The position numbers and the translations under genes are program-made. The notes under the pieces were generated by a model. That model was not told the origin of the DNA and did no database searches. It was given only the letters and a program-made list of their open reading frames with translations. DNA of 12,653 nucleotides from an uncultured Pseudomonadota bacterium (GTDB lineage: Bacteria; Pseudomonadota; Gammaproteobacteria; Burkholderiales; SG8-39): assembly GCA_903909415.1 (NCBI GenBank), contig CAIVVS010000287.1, positions 1 through 12,653 of the forward strand. The letters are read 5' to 3'. How positions within the stretch are numbered: the first letter of the stretch is position 1; every line of letters starts with the position of its first letter. Below are positions 1-6,623 of the stretch, piece after piece.

Positions 1-1
1 C

Positions 2-31
2 GCACGCGCCGGCGCGGCCGTGCGCGGCTAG
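2..31 (+). CDS. Possible C-terminal end of an upstream gene (partial)
   Basis: The first bases can be read in frame 2 as nine codons (ARAGAAVRG) followed by TAG at 29-31, 15 bases before the carbamate kinase start. Nothing in so short a tail identifies a family. In E. coli the genes that go with DUF1116, DUF2877 and carbamate kinase include fdrA, so an FdrA-like or transporter gene upstream would be unsurprising, but this is only an expectation from context. Confidence 0.25.
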   Translation, partial: ARAGAAVRG

Positions 32-46
32 GCGGGGCGCGCCGGC

Positions 47-1009
47 GTGGCGGGCGCGGGCCAGGCAGGACAGAAGTGCATCGTCGTGGCGCTGGGCGGG
101 AACGCGGCCTACCCACCGACGATCAAGGGACTGGCCGAGGAGCAGCTTGAGCTGATGACCGAGGCATGCCGGCACCTGGTGCGCCTGATCGGCGCCGGGT
201 GGCGGTTGGTGGTGACGCACGGCAACGGGCCGGTGGTGGGCAACATCCTGTTCAGGATGGCGCGCGCCGCGGACGAGTTGCCGCCGATGCCGATGGACGT
301 GTGCGTGGCGCACTCGCAGGGCGGGATGGGGTACATGCTTCAGCAGAGCCTGGGTAACGTGTTGCGCGAGAACGGACTGGCGGTCCAGACCGCGTGCATC
401 GTCACGCAGGTCGAGGTCGATGCCGCGGATCCCGCGTTCACGCACCCGACCAAGCCGGTGGGCAGGTTCTTCCCGCGGGACGAGGCCGCGCGCATGGCCG
501 AGGGCACGGGCTGGGAGTTCGTCGAGGATTCCGGGCGCGGCTGGCGCCGCGTGGTCGCCTCGCCCGCGCCGGTGCGCATCCTGGACGTGGCCGCGGTGCG
601 CGCGCTGCTGGACGCGGGCATCGTGCCGATCGCCTGCGGCGGCGGCGGCGTGCCGGTGGTGGGCGACGCCCAGGGCCGGGTGCACGGCGTGCCGGCGGTG
701 ATCGACAAGGACCTGACCAGCGCGATGCTCGCGGCCGAGCTCGGCGCCGACGTGCTGCTGATGCTCACCGGCGTGGACCGAGTGGCCATCGACTTCGGCA
801 AGCCGACGCAGCGCGCGCTGGACCGCATGAGCGCCGCCGAGGCGCGGCAGTGGCTGGACGAAGGGCAGTTCCCCCCCGGCAGCATGGGGCCGAAAATCCG
901 CGCCGCGCTCGAGTTCCTGGCGCGCGGCAAGGGAGAAGTGGTCATCACCTCGCTGGACCGCGCGCACGACGCGGTCGCGGGGCTGGCCGGCACGCGAATT
1001 TCAGCTTAA
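47..1009 (+). CDS. arcC: Carbamate kinase (ArcC/AllK-like)
   Basis: Cytoplasmic amino-acid-kinase-family enzyme that transfers phosphate between carbamoyl phosphate and ADP, giving ATP and carbamate (which decays to NH3 and CO2). The 320 residues match the usual family length of about 310. Family motifs appear in order: VVALGGNA at residues 13-20, THGNGP at 57-62, the TKPVG substrate lysine at K136, CGGGGVPVV near 197-205, DKDL with K221/D222, and GSMGPK ending at K283. The GTG start at 47 is chosen because no in-frame ATG precedes the first beta strand; its ribosome site is weak, so the first nine residues are uncertain. The DUF2877 gene follows after 26 bases and DUF1116 after that, so an ATP-recovering role at the end of a carbamoyltransferase pathway is more likely here than arginine deiminase fermentation. 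allK would be an equally fair symbol. The family call is firm; the pathway is inferred. Confidence 0.94.
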   Translation: MAGAGQAGQKCIVVALGGNAAYPPTIKGLAEEQLELMTEACRHLVRLIGAGWRLVVTHGNGPVVGNILFRMARAADELPPMPMDVCVAHSQGGMGYMLQQSLGNVLRENGLAVQTACIVTQVEVDAADPAFTHPTKPVGRFFPRDEAARMAEGTGWEFVEDSGRGWRRVVASPAPVRILDVAAVRALLDAGIVPIACGGGGVPVVGDAQGRVHGVPAVIDKDLTSAMLAAELGADVLLMLTGVDRVAIDFGKPTQRALDRMSAAEARQWLDEGQFPPGSMGPKIRAALEFLARGKGEVVITSLDRAHDAVAGLAGTRISA

Positions 1010-1035
1010 CAAGTCATCGCAAAGTGAGCAGCGCA

Positions 1036-1851
1036 ATGAAGCCCATCGCAGCAATCGGTTACAAGGCACATGAGGCACTGATGCGCTCCGGCGGCATGGC
1101 CGAGCCGGTGCCTTCCTTCGACGGCGCGCCGTACCTGCTGGCGGCCAACGAGGTCATATGGGTAGGCGAGAGCAAGTCCGCGATGCACCCGCGCGCGGTC
1201 GTTCTCAACCCGCGCGCGCGCACCGGCGCCAAGCGCGGCGAGACGCCCAAGCGCTTCGACATCGAGGGCTCCCTGCCCTGGAGGCCGTCCCCCATGCGCC
1301 TCGGGGACCGCGGCAGCCGCGCGCTCGCCGAGGGCGCACTGGTGCTCAAGAAGCGCATCGCCGACATCGGCCCGGCGCGCGGCCTGGCCGTGCTGCTCGA
1401 GGGCCGCATGCCCGAGTTCCCGCTGGACCAGGGCGTGCCGCGCGTGCGCGCGCTGGTGAAGGCGCTGGAGAAGGGCGACCCGCAGATGGTGCTGGACGCG
1501 GCCATGCCGCTGCTGGGCTTCGGCCCGGGCCTCACCCCGTCGGGCGACGATTTCGTCGGCGCGGCGCTGTTCGGGCGCCAGCTGGTCGATGACTCGCGCG
1601 AATGGGTGGACGTGGCGCAGAAACTCGCCACCGAGGTCACCGCGCGCTCGCACGTGATCAGCGCCGCGCTGTTCCGCGACCTGATCCAGGGCCAGAGCTT
1701 CGCGCCGCTGCACGAGATGGTCGCGGCCTTCGTGGTGCACGAGTCCGCGGACCGCGCGCGCGACGCCGCCACGCGCCTGGTGGGCGTGGGCCAGTCCTCG
1801 GGCTGGGACATGCTCGCCGGTTTCATCGCGGGCGCCGCCGGTACGATCTGA
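1036..1851 (+). CDS. DUF2877 protein, oxamate-carbamoyltransferase-type subunit (AllH/YlbF-like)
   Basis: 271-residue cytoplasmic protein with no signal peptide or membrane segment. The family signature GFGPGLTPSGDDF lies at residues 161-173, and a second conserved block, GQSSGWDMLAG, is at 252-262 near the C-terminus. In E. coli the homologue YlbF is encoded beside fdrA, ylbE and a carbamate kinase at the allantoin locus; those genes have been assigned to the oxamate carbamoyltransferase step (allF, allG, allH, allK). The ATG at 1036 is chosen because the open frame continues upstream only through the carbamate kinase gene in a different frame and that part looks like arginine-rich non-coding translation. 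The ribosome site is poor. The gaps of 26 bases before and 35 bases after suggest one operon. The substrate here is unknown, since no ureidoglycolate or allantoate genes are visible. Confidence 0.88.
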   Translation: MKPIAAIGYKAHEALMRSGGMAEPVPSFDGAPYLLAANEVIWVGESKSAMHPRAVVLNPRARTGAKRGETPKRFDIEGSLPWRPSPMRLGDRGSRALAEGALVLKKRIADIGPARGLAVLLEGRMPEFPLDQGVPRVRALVKALEKGDPQMVLDAAMPLLGFGPGLTPSGDDFVGAALFGRQLVDDSREWVDVAQKLATEVTARSHVISAALFRDLIQGQSFAPLHEMVAAFVVHESADRARDAATRLVGVGQSSGWDMLAGFIAGAAGTI

Positions 1852-1886
1852 GCCGCCCGGCACGGACCCCAGCGACGGACAGCGCG

Positions 1887-3317
1887 ATGAACCTGCTGCA
1901 CAAACCGGTCTCGGTGGTGAACGTCGGCCTCGCCGCGTTCACCGACAGTGTCACGCAGCACGGCGGCAGCGCGGTGCAGGTGGAGTGGAAGCCCGCCGGC
2001 GACGGCGATCCGCAGCTCGCCTGGGACCTCGCGCGGCTGATGGCCGACGAGCGCACCGACCGCGCCAACGACGAGGCGCTGCGCCGCATGGTGTCGGCCC
2101 AGCCGATGCTGGTCGACGTCGCGCTGCGCGCCGACCAGGTGTGGCCGGACCTCTGGGCAGGCGGCAAGCGCGTGCTCACCCACGCCGGCGCGCCGGTGGC
2201 CTGGGAGGCGATGTGCGATCCCATGAAGGGCACGCTGGTCGGCGCGATGCTCTACGAAGGCTGGGCTGCTTCGCCCGATGACGCGGTGGCGCAACTGTCC
2301 GCCGGCAAGGTCGCCTTCGTGCAGAACCACGACCTGTCGGCCGTCGGGCCGATGTCCGGCACCATCTCGCCCTCGCAGCCGGTGTTCGTGGTGAAGAACG
2401 CCGCCACCGGCGCCGGCGGCGGCAACACCGCCTACAGCAACTTCAGCGAGGGCATCGGCAAGGTGCTGCGCTTCGGCGCCTACAGCGAGGAGGTGCTCGC
2501 GCGCCTGCGCTGGATCGCCGGCACGCTCGCCCCCGCGCTCAAGGCCGCGGTCGCGCAGGTGCCCGGCGGCATCGACCTCAAGAGCATCCAGGCGCAAGCA
2601 TTGCTGATGGGCGACGAGGTGCACAGCCGCAACGCCGCCGCCACCGCGCTGTTCCACATGGCCATCGGCGGCGCGCTCGCCGGCAGCGAGGTGCCGCGCG
2701 CGCAGGCACGCGAGGTGCTGGACTTCATTGCCGCGACCTCGCAGTTCTTCCTCAACCTGTCCATGGTCGCCTCCAAGGCCATCATGGACGCCGCGCACGG
2801 CGTGCCGCACTCGAGCATCGTCACCGCGATCGCGCGCAACGGCGTGACCACCGCGATCCGCGTCTCCGGCCTGGGAACTACCTGGTTCCAGTCCCCCTCG
2901 GACACGCCGGTGGGCCTGTTCTTTCCCGGCTTCACCCAGTCCGACGCCAACCCCGACCTGGGCGACTCGGCGATCTGCGAGACCGCGGGCTACGGCGGCC
3001 AGTCGCTCGCCGCCTCGCCCGCGCTGGTGCAGCTGGTCGGCGGCACGGTGGCGCAGGCCATCGGTTACTCGCGCGAGATGATGCACGTGGCCTGGGGCCG
3101 CAATCCCAGCCTGTCGTTGCCCAACCTGGAGTTCGCCGCCGCGCCCGCCGGGATCGACGTGCGCAAGGTGGTGGACACCGGCATCCGCCCGGTGCTGACC
3201 ACCGGGATCGCCCACAAGCAGGCCGGCGTGGGCCAGGTCGGCGCCGGCATCGTGCGCACGCCGCTGGACTGCTATGTGAAGGCGGTACGGGCGCTGGCGG
3301 CCGGACTGCCCGCTTGA
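1887..3317 (+). CDS. DUF1116 protein, oxamate-carbamoyltransferase-type subunit (AllG/YlbE-like)
   Basis: 476-residue soluble protein, the usual size for DUF1116. Recognisable family stretches are an N-terminal NVGL near residue 12, the block CDPMKGTLVGAMLYEGWA from 110, VQNHDL with GPMSGTISP around 145-163, and GDEVHSRNAA at 242-251. DUF1116 (E. coli YlbE/AllG) is encoded with DUF2877 and FdrA in many genomes and together they are proposed to transfer a carbamoyl group between oxalurate/oxamate and phosphate. Here it is the last gene of the carbamoyl-transfer run: 35 bases after DUF2877 and followed by an AT-rich 152-base gap. The order kinase-DUF2877-DUF1116 differs from E. coli (fdrA-ylbE-ylbF-ybcF). 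The ATG at 1887 is preferred; translation upstream of it in the same frame overlaps DUF2877 and lacks family character. The family call is strong and the exact substrate is not known. Confidence 0.9.
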   Translation: MNLLHKPVSVVNVGLAAFTDSVTQHGGSAVQVEWKPAGDGDPQLAWDLARLMADERTDRANDEALRRMVSAQPMLVDVALRADQVWPDLWAGGKRVLTHAGAPVAWEAMCDPMKGTLVGAMLYEGWAASPDDAVAQLSAGKVAFVQNHDLSAVGPMSGTISPSQPVFVVKNAATGAGGGNTAYSNFSEGIGKVLRFGAYSEEVLARLRWIAGTLAPALKAAVAQVPGGIDLKSIQAQALLMGDEVHSRNAAATALFHMAIGGALAGSEVPRAQAREVLDFIAATSQFFLNLSMVASKAIMDAAHGVPHSSIVTAIARNGVTTAIRVSGLGTTWFQSPSDTPVGLFFPGFTQSDANPDLGDSAICETAGYGGQSLAASPALVQLVGGTVAQAIGYSREMMHVAWGRNPSLSLPNLEFAAAPAGIDVRKVVDTGIRPVLTTGIAHKQAGVGQVGAGIVRTPLDCYVKAVRALAAGLPA

Positions 3318-3340
3318 TCTGGCGCAAGGAAGCGCGATTT

Positions 3341-3357
3341 TCAGCATAAGCTGCTGA
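3341..3357. repeat. Inverted repeat TCAGCA-N5-TGCTGA (weak terminator or operator)
   Basis: A perfect 6-base inverted repeat with a 5-base spacer lies 24 bases after the DUF1116 stop. T-rich and A/T-rich sequence follows it (TTTATATAAA at 3358-3367, itself a palindrome). As a terminator the stem is short and only half GC, so read-through is likely; it could equally be a binding site for a dimeric regulator. The sequence alone cannot decide between the two. Confidence 0.35.
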
Positions 3358-3372
3358 TTTATATAAAGAGTT

Positions 3373-3401
3373 TTGACCCTATCAAGCTTGCTCCCTGGCA
3401 T
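3373..3401 (+). promoter_or_regulatory. Possible promoter overlapping TTGA-N5-TCAA inverted repeat
   Basis: TTGACC at 3373-3378 matches the sigma70 -35 consensus in five of six positions. Seventeen bases later TGGCAT (3396-3401) is only a poor -10. The -35 sits inside TTGA-CCCTA-TCAA (3373-3385), an inverted repeat that resembles an FNR half-site pair but has one base too few in the spacer. The region is strikingly AT-rich for this genome and lies directly before the 3470-4108 gene and the catabolic run behind it. Promoter activity is an inference from position and composition. Confidence 0.3.
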
Positions 3402-3469
3402 CCTTGGTGAAATACTCGAAGCGAGTCCGGGGACAGCCTCCGGAACGGCACGGCCCTCGGGAGCACGTC

Positions 3470-4108
3470 ATGGAAGACCGCAAGATCTCACTGAGCAGCC
3501 TGGCGCTCGCGCTGGGCATCGTCGTCGTCACCATCGTCTGGATGCCGGGCATGAACCGCGGCTCCGCCGGTGGCCCGGCCTCGCCGATCGCCGCCATCGA
3601 CGCGCTGCCGCCGTCCGCAGCCGGTGGCGACTGGAGCGTGCCCCCCGCGCCGGCCGCGACGAATCCCGCGGTCTACATGGGCGGGGTCACCGCCGTCGGC
3701 CGGGTCGAGCGCCTGTACGTGCGCGCCGCGGAGAACGTGCTGCTCGACTACGACCGGGCGCCCCAGCACCTGCGCACCACCGCCCAGTTGTTCGCCGACG
3801 TGCAGTTCCCCGACCCGCTGGCCAACGGCATGGATGCCGCGCGCGCCCAGATCATCAAGACCGAGCTCTCGGTGCGCCCGGGCGACGTGATCGCGATGCG
3901 CTTCGCGCACAAGCAGAACACGCAGTTCTTCCCGGTGCGCGAGGCCACCCAGGTGACCAGCATCGTGGCGCGCGCCAACACCGAGATGGCCGCCGACTAC
4001 GAGCGCCGCATCCTCGCGCGCGCCGGCGTGCGCTCGCCTGTGGAGACGGCGCTGGGCATCCAGCGCCGACAGGACAGCGCCTCGTTTTCTGCGGCCACCA
4101 CGCGCTAA
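3470..4108 (+). CDS. Membrane-anchored protein of unknown function
   Basis: 212 residues, family not recognised. Residues about 8-26 (from SLSSLALALGIVVVTIVW) form one hydrophobic segment after a short charged head, fitting an N-terminal membrane anchor with the rest in the periplasm. A low-complexity Ala/Pro/Gly linker follows (about 32-67), then a soluble mixed alpha/beta-looking region with LYVRAAENVLLDYDRAP and TELSVRPGDVIAMRF. The C-terminus is Ser/Ala-rich. The ATG at 3470 is chosen because GGAG at 3459-3462 lies seven bases ahead and the hydrophobic segment then falls at the N-terminus; a GTG at 3404 in the same frame would add 22 residues with no supporting site. It stands alone between the carbamoyl-transfer genes and the FAH gene, 42 bases before the latter. 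No Cys lipobox is seen. Composition and length support a real gene, but function cannot be given. Confidence 0.68.
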   Translation: MEDRKISLSSLALALGIVVVTIVWMPGMNRGSAGGPASPIAAIDALPPSAAGGDWSVPPAPAATNPAVYMGGVTAVGRVERLYVRAAENVLLDYDRAPQHLRTTAQLFADVQFPDPLANGMDAARAQIIKTELSVRPGDVIAMRFAHKQNTQFFPVREATQVTSIVARANTEMAADYERRILARAGVRSPVETALGIQRRQDSASFSAATTR

Positions 4109-4150
4109 CGGCGCCTGCGCGATGCCTGGCGCGGGGCTGGACAGGCAGCG

Positions 4151-5005
4151 TTGAAGCTCGTTTCGTTCCTGCACGGCGGGCGGTCTTCCTACGGAACCCT
4201 GGCTGGCGACCGCGTGGTCGACCTCGGCGCGCGTCTCGCCCCGGCTTGCCCCACGCTGCGACTGGCGATCGCGTCGCACGGCTTGACGGGCCTTCGCGCG
4301 CTCGCGGCCCGGCATGGTCCCGAACTGGACCTCGCTGATCTCGTGCTGCTGCCGCCCGTTCCGGATCCCGAGCGCATCATCTGCATCGGCCTGAACTACA
4401 AGGCGCACGCCGAGGAGGGAGGATTCAAGCTTCCGGTGCATCCGTCCTCGTTCGTGCGCATGACCAGTACCCTGGTCGGCCACGGCGGCGCGATGCTGCT
4501 GCCGCGCGCCTCCGGCAACTTCGATTTCGAGGGCGAGCTGGCAGTCATCATCGGAGCTCCCGGGCGCGCCATCACGCGCGAGCACGCCCTGAAGCACGTG
4601 TTCGGCTACTCGTGCTTCAACGATGGTTCGGTGCGCGACTTCCAGTTCACGCATTCCCTCACTGCGGGCAAGAATTTCCCGGCCACCGGCGGTTTCGGTC
4701 CCTGCATCACGACCGCCGACGAGCTGCCCGATCCCTCGGCGCTGACCCTCACTACCCGCCTGAACGGGGAGCAGGTCCAGCACAAGGGAACCGACGACAT
4801 GATCTTCGACGTGGCCTCGCTGGTGGCCTACGTGTCCACCTGGACGTCGCTGTCATGCGGAGACGTGATTGCGACGGGTACGCCGGAAGGCGTAGGCTTC
4901 GCACGCAAGCCTCCGCTGTGGATGCGGGCCGGCGATGTCGTCGAGGTGGAGATCTCGGGCATCGGCGTGCTGCGCAATCCGGTCGTCGCGGAGGCGGATC
5001 GCTGA
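4151..5005 (+). CDS. Fumarylacetoacetate hydrolase (FAH) family protein
   Basis: 284-residue cytoplasmic metal-dependent hydrolase/isomerase/decarboxylase of the FAH family (acylpyruvate hydrolases, 2-hydroxyhepta-2,4-dienedioate isomerase, ureidoglycolate lyase and relatives). Visible marks: an N-terminal MKLVSF as in many members, GLNYKAHAEE at 80-89, the metal-binding FEGELAVIIG with E127 and E129, D158 in FNDGSVRDF, GKNFPATGGFGP at 173-184 and TGTPEGVG at 242-249. The start is TTG at 4151; it gives the family N-terminus exactly and no in-frame ATG fits. Beside a Rieske oxygenase and an extradiol enzyme, hydrolysis or isomerisation of a ring-fission product is likely. Ureidoglycolate lyase activity is a real alternative because carbamoyl-transfer genes lie upstream. 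A TctC gene follows after 29 bases. Confidence 0.9.
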   Translation: MKLVSFLHGGRSSYGTLAGDRVVDLGARLAPACPTLRLAIASHGLTGLRALAARHGPELDLADLVLLPPVPDPERIICIGLNYKAHAEEGGFKLPVHPSSFVRMTSTLVGHGGAMLLPRASGNFDFEGELAVIIGAPGRAITREHALKHVFGYSCFNDGSVRDFQFTHSLTAGKNFPATGGFGPCITTADELPDPSALTLTTRLNGEQVQHKGTDDMIFDVASLVAYVSTWTSLSCGDVIATGTPEGVGFARKPPLWMRAGDVVEVEISGIGVLRNPVVAEADR

Positions 5006-5034
5006 GAGGCTGCATTCAACGGGGGAGGGCGCGC

Positions 5035-6024
5035 ATGGCAAGTTTCGGCCGCAACACGGTACTGGCATCGTTCATCGTGCCCTTGGTCGCGCTGCTTTCA
5101 CCGGCGGGCGCGCTGGCGCAGGGCTTTCCCTCCAAACCGGTGCGCTTCGTGGTTCCCTATGCGCCGGGCGGCCTGCCGGACGTGATGGCGCGCCTGGTCG
5201 CGCAGAAGGTGGCCGAGTCGGTCGGGCAGCCGGTGACGGTGGAGAACCGCGCCGGAGCCAGCGGAATCATCGCGGTCGAGTTCGTCGCGAAGTCCGAGGC
5301 GGACGGCCACACGCTGCTGGTCGGCGACGTCGCGCAGTACGCGCTCAACCCGGCGCTGCGCCCCAACCTGTCCTACGACATGCTGCGCGACTTCACCCCG
5401 GTCACCCAGGCGGTGCGCGGCCCGCTGTTCCTCATGGCCAACGCCTCGCTGGGCGTGAAGTCGGTGCGTGAGCTGGTCGCGCTCGCGAAGGCGAAGCCCG
5501 GCTTGCCCTACGGTTCCTCTGGCAACGCCAGCGTCCACCAGCTGGGCGTGGAGCAACTGGCGCTGGCCGCCGGCGTGCGCTTCGAGCACATCCCCTACAA
5601 GGGCGTGGCGCAGGCAGTCCCGTCCCTGCTGGCGGGCGACACCGGCTTCATGTTCGTCTCACCGACCTCCGCGGGCATAGACGCGCACGTGAAGACCGGC
5701 AAGGTGGTGATCCTGGCGGTTTCCGGCACGCAGCGCTGGCCGCAGCTGCCCGACGTGCCGACCATGGCCGAGGCCGGTTACCCTGGGGTCGAGGCGGTCG
5801 CGAACATCGGCTTCTTCGCGCCCTCGGCCACGCCGGCGGCCAGCATCGCGCGGCTCAACGACGAGCTGGTGCGCGCGCTGCGGGCGCCCGATGTCGAGTC
5901 GCGCATGCCCGCGCTGGGCGCGGCGGTGGTCGCTGGCACCCCCGATGAGTTCACCGCGCGTGTACGCTCCGACCAGTCACGCTACGCGAAGCTGGTGCGC
6001 GAGGTGCGGGTCACCGTGGATTGA
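5035..6024 (+). CDS. TctC/Bug-family periplasmic solute-binding protein
   Basis: 329 residues, the typical size for tripartite tricarboxylate transporter receptors. A Sec signal peptide is clear: a basic residue at R6, a hydrophobic core and an ALA|Q cleavage site after residue 28. The mature protein opens with the family hallmark FPSKPVRFVVPYAPGG followed by D near residue 47, then ENRAGASG, IPYKG and the LPDVPTMAEAG block seen in nearly all Bug proteins. GGGGGAGGG at 5021-5029 is a strong ribosome site five bases before the ATG. These proteins capture carboxylates or amides in the periplasm and usually work with TctA/TctB membrane partners, none of which is in the window. Many betaproteobacterial copies are orphans near catabolic genes, and the position between the FAH and RidA genes suggests it binds the pathway substrate. 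Confidence 0.93.
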   Translation: MASFGRNTVLASFIVPLVALLSPAGALAQGFPSKPVRFVVPYAPGGLPDVMARLVAQKVAESVGQPVTVENRAGASGIIAVEFVAKSEADGHTLLVGDVAQYALNPALRPNLSYDMLRDFTPVTQAVRGPLFLMANASLGVKSVRELVALAKAKPGLPYGSSGNASVHQLGVEQLALAAGVRFEHIPYKGVAQAVPSLLAGDTGFMFVSPTSAGIDAHVKTGKVVILAVSGTQRWPQLPDVPTMAEAGYPGVEAVANIGFFAPSATPAASIARLNDELVRALRAPDVESRMPALGAAVVAGTPDEFTARVRSDQSRYAKLVREVRVTVD

Positions 6025-6067
6025 CCCGGGCGCCGGCGATCCGCGCGGCGCAAGAACGAGGAAAGCG

Positions 6068-6460
6068 ATGAAAAAGGAAATCGTCAACGTGGACCGCGGC
6101 CTGTCAGCCACGCCGCTGTCGGCTGCGGTCAAGGCGGGTGGCTTCGTGTTCCTGTCCGGCGTGCCCCCGCGCGAGCCGGGCAGCTCGAAGATCGCTTTCG
6201 GGGACGTGCGCAGGCAGACCGAGCTTGTGCTCGAGGGCCTGAAGCACAGGCTGGAGGCGTCGGGCTCATCGCTCGCGCAGGTGGTCAAGTGCAACGTGTT
6301 TGTCACCAATGCCGCCTATTTCGAGATCATCAACGAGGTGTACGCGCGCTACTTCCCCACCGACCCGCCGGCGCGCACCTTCATTACAGTCGGCTCTTGG
6401 CCCTGGCCCTTCGACGTCGAGATCGACTGTATCGCGATCACTGGCGAGCGCGAGAGCTGA
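6068..6460 (+). CDS. RidA/YjgF/RutC-family protein
   Basis: 130 residues, the full length for this trimeric family. RidA proteins hydrolyse reactive enamines/imines such as 2-aminoacrylate; RutC is proposed to act on aminoacrylate in uracil breakdown. The VKAGGFVFLSG strand block is at 21-31, and the carboxylate-binding arginine is kept as R103 in PARTFITVG. Differences from classical RidA are visible: the usual GPYSQA is TPLSAA here (Tyr to Leu at residue 17), and the late VEIEAIA-type strand reads VEIDCIA with Asp120 for Glu. This suggests a non-canonical Rid subgroup that may act on a pathway intermediate instead of housekeeping aminoacrylate. GAGGAAA just before the ATG is an excellent ribosome site. 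It follows the TctC gene by 43 bases; a 163-base gap comes after it. Confidence 0.9.
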   Translation: MKKEIVNVDRGLSATPLSAAVKAGGFVFLSGVPPREPGSSKIAFGDVRRQTELVLEGLKHRLEASGSSLAQVVKCNVFVTNAAYFEIINEVYARYFPTDPPARTFITVGSWPWPFDVEIDCIAITGERES

Positions 6461-6520
6461 GAGGGAAGACTGAGCGCGGCTCGCCGTGCCGCCTTGCGGG
6501 GGGTGCCGGAATCGGGTAGC

Positions 6521-6551
6521 CTCATCCGGCCGGTCGGAGTGCTCATCCGAC
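6521..6551. promoter_or_regulatory. Operator-like repeats ahead of the Rieske gene
   Basis: In the 163-base gap between the RidA and Rieske genes, CTCATCCG occurs twice (6521-6528 and 6542-6549), exactly 21 bases apart, about two helical turns. The second copy overlaps an inverted repeat GTCGGA-N7-TCCGAC (6533-6538 and 6546-6551). This arrangement suits a dimeric regulator, but no promoter consensus is obvious and no regulator gene is in the window. I see nothing else in the gap apart from the ribosome site at 6613-6617. Confidence 0.3.
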
Positions 6552-6612
6552 GTTTAGTTGGTTCGCCAGCATCGGACGCCTCGCGCCCGTCGTGGCGGAC
6601 GCAGTCCTAGAC

Positions 6613-6617
6613 GGAGG
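6613..6617 (+). promoter_or_regulatory. Ribosome binding site fixing a TTG start
   Basis: GGAGG lies six bases before TTG at 6624. The reading frame stays open further upstream, but residues translated from there are arginine-rich and unlike any Rieske protein, so this site sets the start of the oxygenase gene. Confidence 0.7.
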
Positions 6618-6623
6618 ACAGGC

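Noticed and set aside
3373..3385. FNR/ANR box (TTGA-N5-TCAA)
   Set aside because: True FNR sites have TTGAT-N4-ATCAA; this one has one base less between the halves, so it is kept only as an inverted repeat.
1059..3401. Very long open frame on the - strand (780 codons)
   Set aside because: It lies opposite DUF2877 and DUF1116, is dominated by Arg/His/Ala/Gly, and has no domain; it is a by-product of high GC codon use.
3404..3469. Earlier GTG start for the unknown membrane protein
   Set aside because: No ribosome site, and it would push the hydrophobic segment inward after a basic, proline-rich extension; ATG at 3470 has GGAG at good spacing.
6558..6623. Upstream extension of the Rieske gene
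   Set aside because: The extra 22 residues are Arg-rich without similarity to the family, while GGAGG before TTG at 6624 gives a clear start.
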